Of a DNA stretch of 64,000 bases, positions 38,152 to 50,087 are shown in pieces (positions within the stretch are counted from its first letter, which is position 1; each line of letters opens with the position of its first letter). The notes beneath the pieces were generated by a model that saw only the letters and a program-made list of their open reading frames with translations, was not told the DNA's origin and ran no database searches. Source of the stretch: Liolophura sinensis (taxonomy: Eukaryota; Mollusca; Polyplacophora; Chitonida; Chitonidae); assembly GCF_032854445.1 (NCBI RefSeq), contig NC_088304.1, positions 31,977,810-32,041,809 on the forward strand, given 5' to 3'. A program made the position numbers and the translations under genes.

Positions 38152-38930
38152 AGAAATTTTGACATGTAGCACTCTGAGCCGAGTGAATTGATCATGGATT
38201 CAATGTTTTAAATCCACCAATAATGCCTTTTTTCACGTGTACATTAAACCACATACAAGTGAGAGAAACTGCACCTCGCCATAGACCTTGTTGGCGGCCA
38301 TCTTGCTGGTCCGCCATTTTATACACTATAACATTGGAAATTTGCACCTACAAACATGTTACCGTTACCTTACCGTTTGATACCAGTTCTAGGAAAAGTT
38401 AATTTACACTTTAAGAAAAACAAATACTCATGAACTTGGAAGATTTGTACACTGTAAAACAAGAATTCATGTATCACTGGCTGAGTGCAGTAAAACTCTC
38501 AGACTGTTTCACGGCACATCCGGGGCGAATCCTACATAGTGACAAATCACACTATTAGGTTAGTGCGATTGATAAAATGATCACATCTTTGGGTCACATG
38601 CATGGCGTGTCAAAATGGCAATTTGCTCCAACAGGCCACAAAATTATCCGGACTACAAACATAAAATACACGAGTGAATGGCTTTTCCTATGAATTAAAG
38701 TAGCCTTCCCTTGAACATGGAATTTGTAGACCCCCATCCCCCACTCTCACCGTTTGTCAGGTTTTAGTAACAATAAGGGGTCGGCGACGCTCGATTGGAA
38801 GTCCGCGCAGTCCAGTGTTGGTTGAAGTACACTTGACTTCCACCAATATTGTGTGGAAGTCTGTGTCACACGTGGGAAAGTTCGTCAGTAACTCGCCAAA
38901 GGTCTGTGTTTTACCACGGAAAATGGGCAC
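38152..38930. other. No recognisable gene
   Basis: No supported feature. Confidence 0.35.
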
Positions 38931-38934
38931 CGAT

Positions 38935-39022
38935 TTCCTCAACCCATAAAACTCCCAATCATATTTATATTAAGTTTGAAAATACTTGAGTAAGGCGTTA
39001 AAAATAAAATAAATAAATAAAT
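38935..39022 (+). mobile_element. SINE family A, strongly diverged 3' tail
   Basis: AAATACTTGAGTAAGGCGTT followed by AAAAATAAAATAAATAAAT keeps only the tail features. Confidence 0.5.
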
Positions 39023-40975
39023 GTAGTGGTCTTCTTGTCCTGTTGCGTCATTTTCTTGTACTTCACTGTTTATTCGGCAAACTTAAAAATAAAGAGTCTC
39101 TAAATACTGGAACCAATTAAGATACATGCAACTCTTCTAGGCAAAAATAGCAAACATGTCGATTGCAGTATCATCCTGTAAAATGTCAACCTTGAGACAT
39201 AGGCAAATTAATAAAATTAATAAAATTTAAAAAAATGACTGGAAATTTTTTTCCAAGAAGAAACAGGAATCTTGGCTAAAACTTGTAAGAAAGATTTCAA
39301 ACAGTTCGTGGAAATTGGGAAATGATGAATATTGCATAACATTCAGCACAATGTCTTGAGGCAGACAACTGTGGAAGATCGCATTAGATGTATCTGAGAA
39401 CAGCGAGTCCGTCTGTAGGATTTCCCAGATTTCGTGAACTCTTGGTCGCTTCACCCGCGGGACTCCTGTGGTCCTTCGGTTTTGACGCGACCCTTAGCTT
39501 AGATCCCAGGGGACTGAAGTATCTAACAAATCCTAACATTGGGTGATACATGATCGATTGGGTCATCATGACCCGCCGATTGGAAACGAAGAAAGCCGGA
39601 CATGTTTCGTTGATCGCTTTTGCAGGACAGAAGAGCCTGAAAAAATAGTTCACACATACACGTATTATGAGAAGGCAGTCCAGGTGAGATTCCATACTCT
39701 AAACGGCTATTTAAAGATCATTTGAGCATTTTTAGAATAACGCTTTGGTCATTCTATATACTCGGTGGTCATCTTCGATGAAATGTTAGTGTGAATACAA
39801 CATAATCAGGGTGTGGTCAGAATGGGAAAAAATTGGAAACACGTAATAAATCTGAACACCTTGTAATCTGACCGCGCGCGCGGCTTTGTCTATGTTCAAG
39901 GTTATCATTAAATGAAAATACTGCTTACCCAATATCCACAGAGATCTTTATTAATAAACAGTACCCTACTGTCACACTTCATACAATCACACCTGGCATA
40001 ATTGGATAACAGATAGATGTGTATAACAGGAACTTAGCTTCCAGTAACAGAAATCGAACGAGTTGTATTGTCCCTAATTTCTCAACATAATTATCTTCGA
40101 ATAGTGGCATAATAGTGGCTTGGAATTCACGTATCACGTAGCCCTATGGACGTTTGTATCAATGAGATGTACAGATGTTTCCAAAACAATTTCGTTCTCC
40201 CGTAGCTTTATTCAAAACTAAAATATGCAACGCTTCTCCTTTGCAAAACCATTATCTTTTCCTTTGATATTCGATGTAATTATATTTTTCGCAGCTTCAA
40301 AGACACAATCAGACAATCACGAAGAGCCATTTTTAGAAATGCATGAATAAGATCCTGCGTACCAAAAAAGGTAAGGCTTTATTGTCCTTGTATAAATAAA
40401 GATCAAAATTGCTCCGAAATAAAAACTAAACTGCAAGGCAATTGTTGCATTAAATGAAAATTATTTTGAAAATATTCCAGTAATACTTCAGCATTTTATT
40501 CTTTACGTGTATTGTTGAGTACAAAACAAATCCTCATGGGAACAATTCATTGGCACATCATTGGAAAATACCACTTGTTAGAAAGTGATTTGCTTTTCAA
40601 AATTTTTTTCACAATACATGTAAGGCTAATTATCTACTCCCACATAAACAGATTTGATCACACTTAAATTATTAAGTGTACGGGTATAATCTTTCGGCAT
40701 TATTTCGATCAAAACAGGAAGGAGTGACAAGTATCCTGATCTGATTTGGATTTAAACCCATGTCTCTAACTTTCAAGACAGACATTATGCATCATGCTAC
40801 TAGCATCATGGCTATGTTTGCATCAGTTCATATCTTTTTCTTTTCACGTATTAGCCTTTGTGGCGACTTTATCTTAAAAAGTAAAAAACAAAAAAAGCAG
40901 CGTACATCAATCAAAATTCTCTGTTTGTGGAAGTTGAGAGCAGCCATCAATGGAGTTGGCTCCACATTCATAAGA
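39023..40975. other. No recognisable gene
   Basis: Overlapping 60-100-residue open frames at 39.38-39.73 kb on both strands carry no recognisable motif. Confidence 0.3.
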
Positions 40976-40979
40976 TTTA

Positions 40980-41078
40980 TTCATTTTTTTGTTTATTTAA
41001 TTATTTGGTCGGTGTTTTACGCCTTCCTGCGGAATATTTCACATACATCACAGGGGCCAGATTTGTGGTGGGAGCTTT
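40980..41078 (-). mobile_element. SINE family A, 3' fragment
   Basis: TTTATTTAATTATTTGGTCG, GTGTTTTACGCCTTCCTG and GAATATTTCACATACATCAC define a diverged inverted tail. Confidence 0.7.
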
Positions 41079-41181
41079 CATATAAAAATCGATTCTTTAG
41101 TATAACACTTAAAAAAGGTAGGAAAACATACATTAGACATTAAGGCGTTTTCAACATTACATCAACTAATAAACGACAAAG

Positions 41182-41348
41182 GTCATGCTGGCTTCCTCTT
41201 CGGGAGAACGTGGGAAGGTCTGCCAGCAACCTGCGGATGGTCGTGAGTTTCCCCAGGGCACTGTCCGATTTCCTCCCACCACAATGCTGGCAGCCGTTGC
41301 ATAATTGAAATAATCTTGAGTACGGTGTAAAACAACAATCAAATAATT
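41182..41348 (+). mobile_element. SINE family A, 3' two-thirds
   Basis: TCATGCTGGCTTCCTCTTCG, CTGCCAGCAACCTGCGGATG, CCGATTTCCTCCCACCACAA and TCTTGAGTACGGTGTAAAAC, ending AATCAAATAATT. It lies about 100 bases from an inverted fragment of the same family at 40980. Confidence 0.88.
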
Positions 41349-42355
41349 GAAAGCAACAGTTCCAAAAACTTCATACTTAGTTTGCCTAACTGGAATATCA
41401 TGGCAAAACACCTTGTATGGTGGCAAAGACTACAGCAGAAACGGTAAGACCAGAACAGCGACGACAGTGTGATAGTTGGCAAATGTTCAGACATATTGCC
41501 GGTGAAATCTGGCCTCTTGAAAAATTACCTCATGGTGTTATTCTAACTGTTCATGTAAATGCATAAATAGAAGAAAAGTACACCTCCCAGCACGATGGTC
41601 TTAGCAGAATTAGGTTAAAAATAATGCAATGATGTTAGTCGCAACGTGGACCGACTACTGCTTGTAATTTAACTCTATTTCCAACACCAAGGAGTCATTA
41701 GGTACATATTAGGTGTGTGTACAGGTCCACATCCTACCGCCCACACTGCACGCTTTTATATATAACTGTTTTACTGGGCCTTAATACTGGGCTTGTTTCA
41801 CGTGTGACATGCAATGGCAGACAAAGAGGAAACAAAGCATCGAATAGAGTCTTTTACTGTTAAGTTTTTTTCTACATTACCATTCAAAAAAATAAAACGT
41901 TGCCACGTGCATGTGTAGGCCACTACATTAATGAACGCACAGATTACATAATAAACGTGTCAGACGACACAACTCGTTTGCTCCGGGAGCTTCGGTACAG
42001 TCAGTTTGGTTCTATCTTACCTAACCAAGAATGAAATCCGGAACATTTCGCTTAATGATGGAAGAGACACTTAGCAGACATGGTACGGGCGTTTACGGCC
42101 TCAAACGAGCTCGCAGCGGTGATCCAATCTGAAAAATTTATTTAAACGGTGAATTTGTTATTGCGTCCAATCACGAGGATCGATATAGCCGACAGCATCG
42201 TAAAAGTACAGCTTAGCTACTGTTTGATTGGATAACAGTTACATGATAATGAAGCCAGAGAGCCGTCTCTATCTATACGTAGATTCCTTGTCTTGGTGTG
42301 ATCCACGACAAAGAGGGTAATGAGCCGATGTTAGCACGACTTGAAGGACGACTGC
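41349..42355. other. No recognisable gene
   Basis: No supported feature. Confidence 0.35.
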
Positions 42356-42357
42356 CA

Positions 42358-42556
42358 CGGGCCGCTTCAGTGGCTTGATGGTTAGAGCGTATTTGTCAAA
42401 AAAAATCGCCATTTCCTCAAATGTCATTAGCCTACATGTATGTGTTAATGCTTGGTCGTGGGATTCCCTTGGGTAGTATCCGGTATCCTCACCCATATTG
42501 CTGATCCTATTTGACATATTTGAGAAAGGCGTAAAACGTCAACCAAGTAAAATCAA
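42358..42556 (+). mobile_element. Probable diverged tRNA-headed SINE with a family A-like tail
   Basis: GCCGCTTCAGTGGCTTGATG and GTTAGAGCGTATTTG resemble a tRNA-like head. Downstream, GGTCGTGGGATTCCCTTGGG, CGGTATCCTCACCCATATTG and GGCGTAAAACGTCAACCAAG parallel the family A body and tail. Confidence 0.6.
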
Positions 42557-42559
42557 GAT

Positions 42560-42781
42560 AATTTCACTTATACGACGGCAACCAGCATTATGGTATGAGA
42601 TAACCGGGCAGAACGCCGGGGAAACCCACGATCATCCGCTGGCAGACCGTCCCACGCACGGTCAGACAGGAAGCCAGTATGCATGAGCTGGACATGAACT
42701 CATAGCGACCCAACTGGTGGGAGGCTTGTGGGTCATTGTGCAGCGCTGGCGTGCTAACCGCCTTGGCCAAAGAGGCTCCCC
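42560..42781 (-). mobile_element. SINE family A, near full-length (tail truncated)
   Basis: ATTTCACTTATACGACGGCA, CCAGCATTATGG, GCTGGCAGACCGTCCCACG, AGGAAGCCAGTATGCATGAG, CATAGCGACCCAACTGGTGG and GCTAACCGCCTTGGCC run through to the head in inverted order. It abuts a plus copy at 42358, forming a tail-to-tail pair. Confidence 0.88.
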
Positions 42782-42801
42782 TTTAGGTGCTCATTCCGAA
42801 T

Positions 42802-42939
42802 ATGGTTAGTAACTATGATGTACACATCATGGTAAGTAACCATGATGTAGACATAATGGTTAGTAACTATGATATAGACATAATGGTTAGTAACCATGAT
42901 ATAGACATAACGGTTAGTAACTATGATATAGACATAATG
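42802..42939. repeat. Tandem repeat, 27-bp unit, about 5 copies
   Basis: The unit is GGTTAGTAACTATGATATAG plus ACATAAT, with GATGTA/GATATA variants. Confidence 0.93.
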
Positions 42940-43326
42940 CAGCGGTCTAAATCCAAAGGTATATACATGAATTATTTACACACTCCGGGTGTACTGTGCA
43001 TTGCAACGACACGTGTTTTTCGCTTATTTGGCGCTGTTAGGAACAATACATGTATGGAGACTTGTTTTCTACAAAGACTTTACCACTACTCCATGCATGC
43101 CGCTTTAGTGTTGAAACTCCCGTAATCCAAGTTCACATTTACACGACATCCAAGGTACCCCAAGGCTATTTAAATGAGAATAGCTGGCGTCTTGTTGCAG
43201 GGTGTTTTTTATTCCAAGTTTATTAACAGTGTGTTATGCGACAGCAATATTAACACTGAAGAGCTAACCGTTCTGTCGCGCCATACTCTATGACCCGCAT
43301 GTCCTATACGTCTAAACTGGCATCAC
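42940..43326. other. No recognisable gene
   Basis: Nothing supported. Confidence 0.35.
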
Positions 43327-43522
43327 AGTAACCCAGGATCCTCTCATCAACATGATCAATGTGCGTTCAAGTCCAGCTCATGTTGGCTTCCTCTCCGGAC
43401 GTACGTTAGAGGGCCTGCCATCAACCTGCGGATGGTCCTGGGTTCTAAGCTGGCCACTGTCGTATAAAGGAAGTATTATTAAGTAAGGCGAAAAACACTA
43501 GTTAAATATATAAGTAAATATA
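43327..43522 (+). mobile_element. SINE family A, internal deletion
   Basis: AGTAACCCAGGATCCTCTCA, GTTCAAGTCCAGCTCATG, TTGGCTTCCTCTCCGGACG and CATCAACCTGCGGATGGTCC are present. The GCCCGGTTTCCTCCCACC block is missing, and the tail is diverged (GGCGAAAAACACTAG). Confidence 0.85.
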
Positions 43523-43727
43523 CAATCTAAGCTGGAAGCGGCGAAGAGCAATGAAGATAAAGATCTACCAAGTGGTAAAAAAATGTCATTCGGTTAAACC
43601 AACAGTTATATTGCGGGGCCACTTTTGGTTTCTGTCTTCTTTGTTTCCGTGACAATGTGAACCCAGTCGGTAAAATTATTAGTTTTTTATTCAGTGTTAC
43701 TTTATGTAGAACATTATTCCAAATTAA

Positions 43728-43883
43728 TTATCCTGTGAGTAGAACATAGACATTGGTAAGTCCTTAGTTCACATAAGAAACCATAAGCATAGAATAGAAT
43801 ATAAGTTATCCTGTGAGTAGTATACAGACATTGGTAGGTCCTTAGTTCACATAAGAGGCCATAGGCGTAGAGTTGGCAAATGG
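43728..43883. repeat. Two-copy direct repeat, 78-bp period
   Basis: TTATCCTGTGAGTAG, CAGACATTGGTA(A/G)GTCC and TTAGTTCACATAAGA occur at 43728 and again at 43806. Confidence 0.9.
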
Positions 43884-44138
43884 TCAAACTTAACCGCGAT
43901 GAAATACGGCGTCTTGTCGACTTACCTCTGTTAAGGTTTTCTTCTAACTGCTCATGTAAACAGATAGAATTTAAACACAAATATTACACCCCAAACATGA
44001 CAAGCACAATTAGGTAAAAATATGGTGCTGTGACGTTAACTGCTATATTTTAGAAAGTAAATTGGAATTTTAGTATATAATTACTCAAAATGCTGCGTTG
44101 TCATCACATTAAACATGCAATAACATCAAAGCAATGCC
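43884..44138. other. No recognisable gene
   Basis: Short AT-rich spacer. Confidence 0.35.
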
Positions 44139-45422
44139 AATGGACCAGGCCTCGGACTACCAGCAGGAACCAGACATCGGACTATCAGTAGGGACCAGGC
44201 CTCGGACCACCTGCAGAGCCCAGGCTTCGGACCAGGCCTCGGACTACCAGCAGGGACCAGGCCTCGGACCACCAGCAGGAACCTGGCCTCGGACTACCAG
44301 CAGGGACAAGGCCTCGGACCACCAGCAGAGACCAGGCCTCGGGCCACCAGCAGGGACCAGGCCTCGGACCACCGACAGGGACCAAGCCTCGGACCAGGCC
44401 TCGGACTACCAGGAGGGACCAGGCCTCGGACTACCAGCAGGAACCAGACATCGGACTATCAGTAGGGACCAGGCCTCGGACCACCTGCAGAGCCCAGGCC
44501 TCGGACCAGGCCTCGGACTACCGACAGGGACCAGGCCTCGGACCAGGCCTCGGACTACCAGCAGGGACCAGGCCTTGGACCAATAGCAGGAACCAGGCCT
44601 CGGACTACCAGCAGGGACAAGGCCTCGGACAACCAGCAGAGGCCAGGCCTCGGGCCACCAGCAGGGACCAGGCCTCGGACCAGGCCTCGGACTACCAGAA
44701 GGGACCAGGCCTCGGACCAGGCCTCGGACTACCAGAAGGGACCAGGCCTCGGACCAGGCCTCGGACTACCAGAAGGGACCAGGCCTCGGACCAGGCCTCG
44801 GACTACCAGCAGGAACCAGGCCTCGGACCACCAGCAGAGATCAGGCCTCGGACCACCAGCAGGGACCAGGCCTCGCACCAGGCCTCGGACAACCAGCAGG
44901 GATCAGACCTCGGACCACCAGCAAGGACCAGGCCACGGACCAGCAGCAGTGACCAGGCCTCGGACCAGACCTCGGACTACCAGCAGGGCCCAGGCCTCGG
45001 ACCAGGCCTCGGACCACCAGCAAGGACCAGGCCACGGACCAGGCCGCGGACCACAGGGCAGGGCCCAGGCCTCGGACCACCAGCAGGGACCAGGCCTCGG
45101 ACCAGCGGCAGTAACCAGGCCTCGGACCAGCAGTAGGGACCAGGCCTCGGACCACCAGCAGGAACCAGTCCTCGGACTACCAGCAGGAACCAGGCCTCGG
45201 ACCACCTGCAGAGCCCAGGCCTCGGACCAGGCCTTGGACTACCAGCAGGGCCCAGGCCTCGGACGAGGCCGTGGACTACCAGCAGGGCCCAGGCCTCGGA
45301 CCAGGCCGCGGACTACCAGCACGGACCAGGCCTCGGACCACCAGCATGGGCCAGGCCTCGGACCAGGCCGCGGAGTACCAGCAGGGACCAGGCCTCGGAC
45401 CAGGCCTGGTCCCTGCTGGTAG
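44139..45422. repeat. GC-rich minisatellite, 25-bp unit, about 1.28 kb, with a terminal inverted unit
   Basis: The basic unit is GGACCACCAGCAGGGACCAG plus GCCTC (25 bases). It is interspersed with a 12-base GGACCAGGCCTC spacer that produces 37-base units. Variants include GGACTACC, CAGAGCCC and CACGGACC. Because 25 is not a multiple of 3, both strands stay open through all repeat phases. The long Pro/Gly/Arg-rich frames are by-products and I do not call them genes. At the 3' end one unit is inverted: TACCAGCAGGGACCAGGCC at 45376-45394 pairs perfectly with 45403-45421. Confidence 0.97.
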
Positions 45423-45734
45423 TTTTATATACTATATAAAAATCATCAGCACACAGACTAAAACCAGAGCACCTGCGACAGTGTGATAGTTGGCAAATGG
45501 TCACGCGTAACCGGGCCTGTTGTCAGTTTGAGTTTTATTTTAACTGTTCATGTCAACGCTTAAACAGACGTCCCTTGGCAACATGCAACATGACCTAGAC
45601 ACTGGACATAGAATACAGGAACCACAGAAAAGAAGTGAAATAAACAACACAATATACTAAACATAATATTATATTATATCAAATTATACTTCGCTACGCA
45701 ATATTTATAAGGTGACGATTATTTGCATTGTTTT
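45423..45734. other. No recognisable gene
   Basis: AT-rich spacer. A CAGTGTGATAGTTGGCAAAT phrase here recurs near 41466, suggesting small dispersed fragments. Confidence 0.4.
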
Positions 45735-46058
45735 CAAGACCACCTCATAGAGAAGCTGAACTCGGGAGACCGGGATCAAACCAGTCTCGGGTCATACCAA
45801 AGGCTTTAATAATGGCATTTGTTGCTACTTCGCGTATCGCTGAGAGGACATGGCAAGGAAACATGAATGGTTGGCCAAATGTTAGCATATTGTCATGTCT
45901 TGTGTCTTCGGCATGGTACATCAGGGGCGGCAGCACTTTGGCGGCATGGGCTCGCCCTGCCACAAGAAGACGCGGTATTGCGCACACACCTTATGATTCC
46001 TTGTCGTCGACTGACTGAAAAATTGTCAAGTACGACATTCAACCCCAAGCATTCATAG
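45735..46058 (+). mobile_element. SINE family B, full-length
   Basis: It has a head with B-box-like GGGATCAAACCAGTCTCGGG, then ATACCAAAGGCTTTAATAAT, GGCATTTGTTGCTACTTCGC, AAGGAAACATGAATGGTTGG, TTCGGCATGGTACATC and GGCAGCACTTTGGCGGCATG. The tail is GACTGAAAAATTGTCAAGTA, CGACATTCAACCCCAAGCAT, TCA. Confidence 0.92.
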
Positions 46059-46340
46059 GGATTTTCATCATAGGAATTTCATAATTAATATTTAGAGTCG
46101 TCCTAGTTTTACGACAAAATTGAAAATTAGCGTACAAATCTATGTTCAAGAGTAATTTCACAGGTAAAGACTCGAAATCATTCCTCAACTGTTCAGGTGC
46201 GATTTTGTCAGTGGTTTTGTCAGATAACTGGAAAATGTTTAGCTCGGACTTCCGTCAGTCCCTAAAACATGACCTAGGTAATTCACCTGGAAATGTTCAT
46301 ATTAGCATCCTCGTTTTAATTTATTAATGAATAAATTGAT

Positions 46341-46592
46341 TGGGCGCCTCCGTTGCTCAGTTGGTTAGCGCCCTAGCGCAGCGTAATGACCCAGAAGCCT
46401 CTCACCAATGCGGTCGCTGTGAGTTCAAGTCCAGCTCATGCGTCGGAAGGCCGGTCAGCAAACTAGGGTTGGTCGGGGCTCTGCCCGGCTTCCTCCCACC
46501 ATAACGCTGGCCGCCGTCGTATAAGTGAAATATTCTTGAGTACGGCGTAAAACACCAATCAAATAAATAAATAAATAAATAAATGATTAATT
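46341..46592 (+). mobile_element. SINE family A, full-length
   Basis: GCGCCTCCGTTGCTCAGTTG, CTCACCAATGCGGTCGCTGT, GAGTTCAAGTCCAGCTCATG, GGCTCTGCCCGGCTTCCTCC, CCGTCGTATAAGTGAAATAT and CGTAAAACACCAATC are followed by a (AAAT)n tail. It is close to the consensus, with a small deletion after CAGCTCATG, so it is probably young. Confidence 0.95.
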
Positions 46593-49160
46593 TAATTGAT
46601 TGATTGAATGATTAATTAATTGATTAATTAATCTATAAATTTATTTATTGATGATCGCACTTTTCTTGAAGGCTTTAGGGGGTTTAAGAGCCTTCATGTA
46701 GAATCGTCTCATTGGAAAGAAGCATGTAAATCGTGTGAGCATTGCACACGTACACGCCCCAAACTTTTTCATTTCGAGGTAAATCTTGGGCCTAGTTTGA
46801 GCATGCGTAACGTACAAGGCTGAGACGTCCGTGGCGCATCTTTGTATATCTACATGCTCGCTCGTTGAACCCGATATTTACACTTAACCCGAGGAATGTT
46901 ATTTTGTATCCCTCGTGCATGCATTACAATGGTCATTCATTCCCGTAAGACTCATGTAGAAATCTGATGATGCGATACAAATAAAAGTCCGTTTTTACTT
47001 CTTAAATTAGATTCATTGCCATTCGTCATTTCCATTTAACCGATCCCGAAAGCTTGAATATAACAGGCGTACGTTCCATGAGAGCACGTTCCATCCTACA
47101 ACTGCCAACAGACCATGTTGCAGATGAAGTACAAATAACCAAGACGCTTTTGCGAATAGCCACATCGGGTCTTTAAGGCTTCTCTTAGAAGAGTTGTTTC
47201 CCTTGTTCCATGTTGAGGTACAGGGTAAAACCGTCAGTAACCAGTCAAACCGCTCAAGTTTATACTTGTTCAGTTTCAGTTTGGAGTCAGCTCACCCTAC
47301 ACTGAACAAACTTCTACTCCTACAAGTACTTCGTTTCGTCACAATAAGTAGGCCTATTCTGTGGCAACCTCAACATTTGACCCCAGGCGACACGTGATTC
47401 ATTATCCTATGTATTTAAATAAAACGGAAATACTGCATCCTTCATGTAACGCGTTGCCTCACTCGTTGTACTTGCCACCATACTCCACTAAGTGGACTTG
47501 TGTAGAATACATCTTTATTGCTCATATTGCTTTAACTAGATTCACCTAAAGGCGAGTACTACACGTCTTTTGGTGTTCGCCGCTGTATAACGAGTTCAAT
47601 ATTCAATCTCTTAGCGGCTGAGGAATGAGGTAGGTGGGTAGATGGGTGGGTGTTGGTGTGGGGGTGTATATTGGGTGTGCAATATCAGCTCCCATAGTCC
47701 ATGTTTACATATCTCAGCAGATCCTCTTCTGTGCTGTTTAAATGTATTTCCACTGTCTATTTACAACACGCCAATTTCCAGAAGTGTGCTTTTAAGGAAA
47801 CAAGCTTTTGAGAAATGGCGGTGGAATTGGGTACCGGAGGTATCTCATTACTCAAACTTGCCGCAATAGCTTCCACTTATTGGCGTTTTTCAGTATGACA
47901 TCATCAGATACCTTGACGATATAACGATGTAATGTGGAGATGACAAAGCTTGTCAGTCGAGCTCTTAATAAACAAAACAGACGCTCAAGCCAATATATTT
48001 CCGCAATCAAAGTCAAAGGAAACATGAATGTGACGTAGATGTCAGATGAAAGCCCATTGAAATTGTCCACAAAACTAGTTGGATTTGTTATTTTATAATT
48101 TTTCAACCTATAAAAATGCATTCTACGTTGACCTTTTCTCGTTATTTTGGGACGTCACATCAGGATTTTGCATATTAACACGCATATATCGTTAGATTTC
48201 ATCGTTCTAAATACGTATACATGTAGATCAATGAATGCATTCACCGAGTGGAATTTGAAACGAACTACTTCAAGGAAAAACTATAGATGTCATTAATACC
48301 CTCTGTGTCACTACCGTGGAGTGTGATGTTTTAAAGCCATTTTACTCGGTTTGACAAATTCTAAAAGAATAAAGCAAACTATTTTGCTAAAGAGCGTTTA
48401 ATGGTCTTTCATCGGGTATATACTTCATTGTAGTGTTTGTTTGCATTTGATAAATTATCATGTCCATCACTATTTAATCATCGGGATAATGTTTATGATC
48501 AGTTATATATTTGAATTTGCTGTTTCGTGCCGTTCCAAAGAATGTTTCACATAGTGGTTTGCCATATGGGTGGAAGAAAGCGGAATGAAAATGGAGTGTC
48601 TCGTTAAACTCTGCCCTTTGTTAGACATTTACAAACCTATGCTGATTTAAATGGCGCAACAAAATTAATAACGGCTGGATTCGAACCTAAGATCACACTG
48701 GTCACGAGCCGATTGGCTGCGACGAAAACACAAAACTCAACGAAAGCAAAGTTGACAGATGTTTACGAATGGTCAAGAAAAAATATGTAATTGATGAGAT
48801 TAATGGTACAAGAACAGGCGGCATTTTTACTTATATTACACACTTCTTTCATGAATAATAAATATCAGGACTTTGTCTTTTCTTTTTTACAAATATTACA
48901 TATTGTGCAATGTCACATTTGTTACAACGTAATTATATTACACGGCTGGGTACATTAACCCGTGAACTTAATGTAACCCAACGTGAATAATTACAGCAAA
49001 ACTGTTATGACAAAAATACAAATACAGTGGTATTCACACTGATAGGTTATTATTACCTCTTAGCTAACGGTGGAGAAAATAAAAATTATATAAAGTTTAT
49101 CAAAAACAATATTAAAAACAATATTTGCTAATAATATTTCAGGCTCTTTTATCTGATGTT
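46593..49160. other. No recognisable gene; 3' flank of the RLR
   Basis: There is a short ATTGATTGATTAATTAATTG-like stretch at 46590-46650 and a G/T-rich patch at 47630-47670. Nothing coding is recognised. Confidence 0.35.
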
Positions 49161-49167
49161 CACATAA

Positions 49168-49173
49168 TTTTAT
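49168..49173 (-). promoter_or_regulatory. Possible polyadenylation signal of the RLR
   Basis: AATAAA on minus (TTTATT on plus), about 240 bases downstream of the stop codon. This hexamer is common in AT-rich sequence, so the assignment is tentative. Confidence 0.3.
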
Positions 49174-49413
49174 TTTCTTTCTCCTTTACCGGTCTATCCA
49201 AACTTCGTGAGTTATCTTTCACCTCTCACGGAGAGTAGGCTACATCATAGTCACACAATATAGAATATCACATTTTCCAAATGTATGAATGTACTAATGT
49301 AACAAACCGGGGTGAATAACGAATAAGTTTGTTATTGCACCAGTGAGCAATACGAGCGCTGGATGCTCACATTCTTCTGTGTTATTCTGTGATAGTCTGG
49401 TGTGACGACTGCA

Positions 49414-50087
49414 CTACGCCTCGTTTACTTTTGGCAAATTCTTTAGTAATTCTACAACAGGTTCGCCCTCCACACAGAAAGTAGACGGGAGACACCGAAG
49501 TAGGTCACGATTGTACTGAAACGTGCCACACTTGACGCCACAGCGGTTCCAGCTGGGAATGTAAGGTGTGAAGTAACTGTCGACGAAGATGTCAAGGCCT
49601 TGTTTGGAAAAAGCAAGATGAGAATGCCGAAGGACGTATACAACAATGCCCCATTTCTCCCCACAACGCTTGCAGACGAAGCGTCCAAGTTTGGCATATC
49701 CGTCATTGAAGACGATCTGCTCTGGATGTTTAATCGTCGTCAGCTTGTGAACGACATTCGAGTCCAGGCAGAGCCAAAGGTTGTCAAGCTTGCGAATGTA
49801 GGTTTCGTTACAAACAAAAACCCCGCATCCATGACAAAATAAATCCACACTTCTCTCTTCAAACGGCTGTTCAATTTCGTAGTTGAATTGGGCCCACGAT
49901 TTTCGTTCGCTTTTGCCAGTCTGGATGTTCGTCAAGGCTTGATTGTACTCATCGGTGAAATGACGTTGGAGTTTTGTTACTTCCATGCTCGTCACTTCCT
50001 TGATGGATTCCAGGAGCAAGTCAACACCGTAGGGTGGGATCGTGTCGTCAAAAGAAAAGCGACTCACTTCCGCTTTGTCCGGCTGAT
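49414..50087 (-). CDS. RLR exon 8: pincer helices and C-terminal RNA-recognition domain, with stop
   Basis: Acceptor GTTTGCTACAG|ATCAGC (phase 1), then 223 codons and TAG. The ATG-like start upstream is in the intron. The N-terminal part (PPYGVDLLLESIKEVTSM, LQRHFTDEYNQALTNIQ) fits the helical pincer. The RLR CTD follows: LFCHGCGVFVCNETYIRKL with the first CxxC near 49825-49836, and GRFVCKRCGEKWGIVVYVL with the second CxxC near 49663-49674. This is the four-Cys zinc site and the C-G-x-x-W-G signature of RIG-I/MDA5/LGP2. It ends LKNLPKVNEA. The frame is fully intact, unlike exons 4 and 5. Confidence 0.92.

Noticed and set aside
44134-45422. Collagen-like or Pro/Gly-rich protein of 150 residues or more on either strand.
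   Set aside because: Open frames arise from a 25-bp tandem array in all phases and on both strands; there is no start context, splice site or unique flank.
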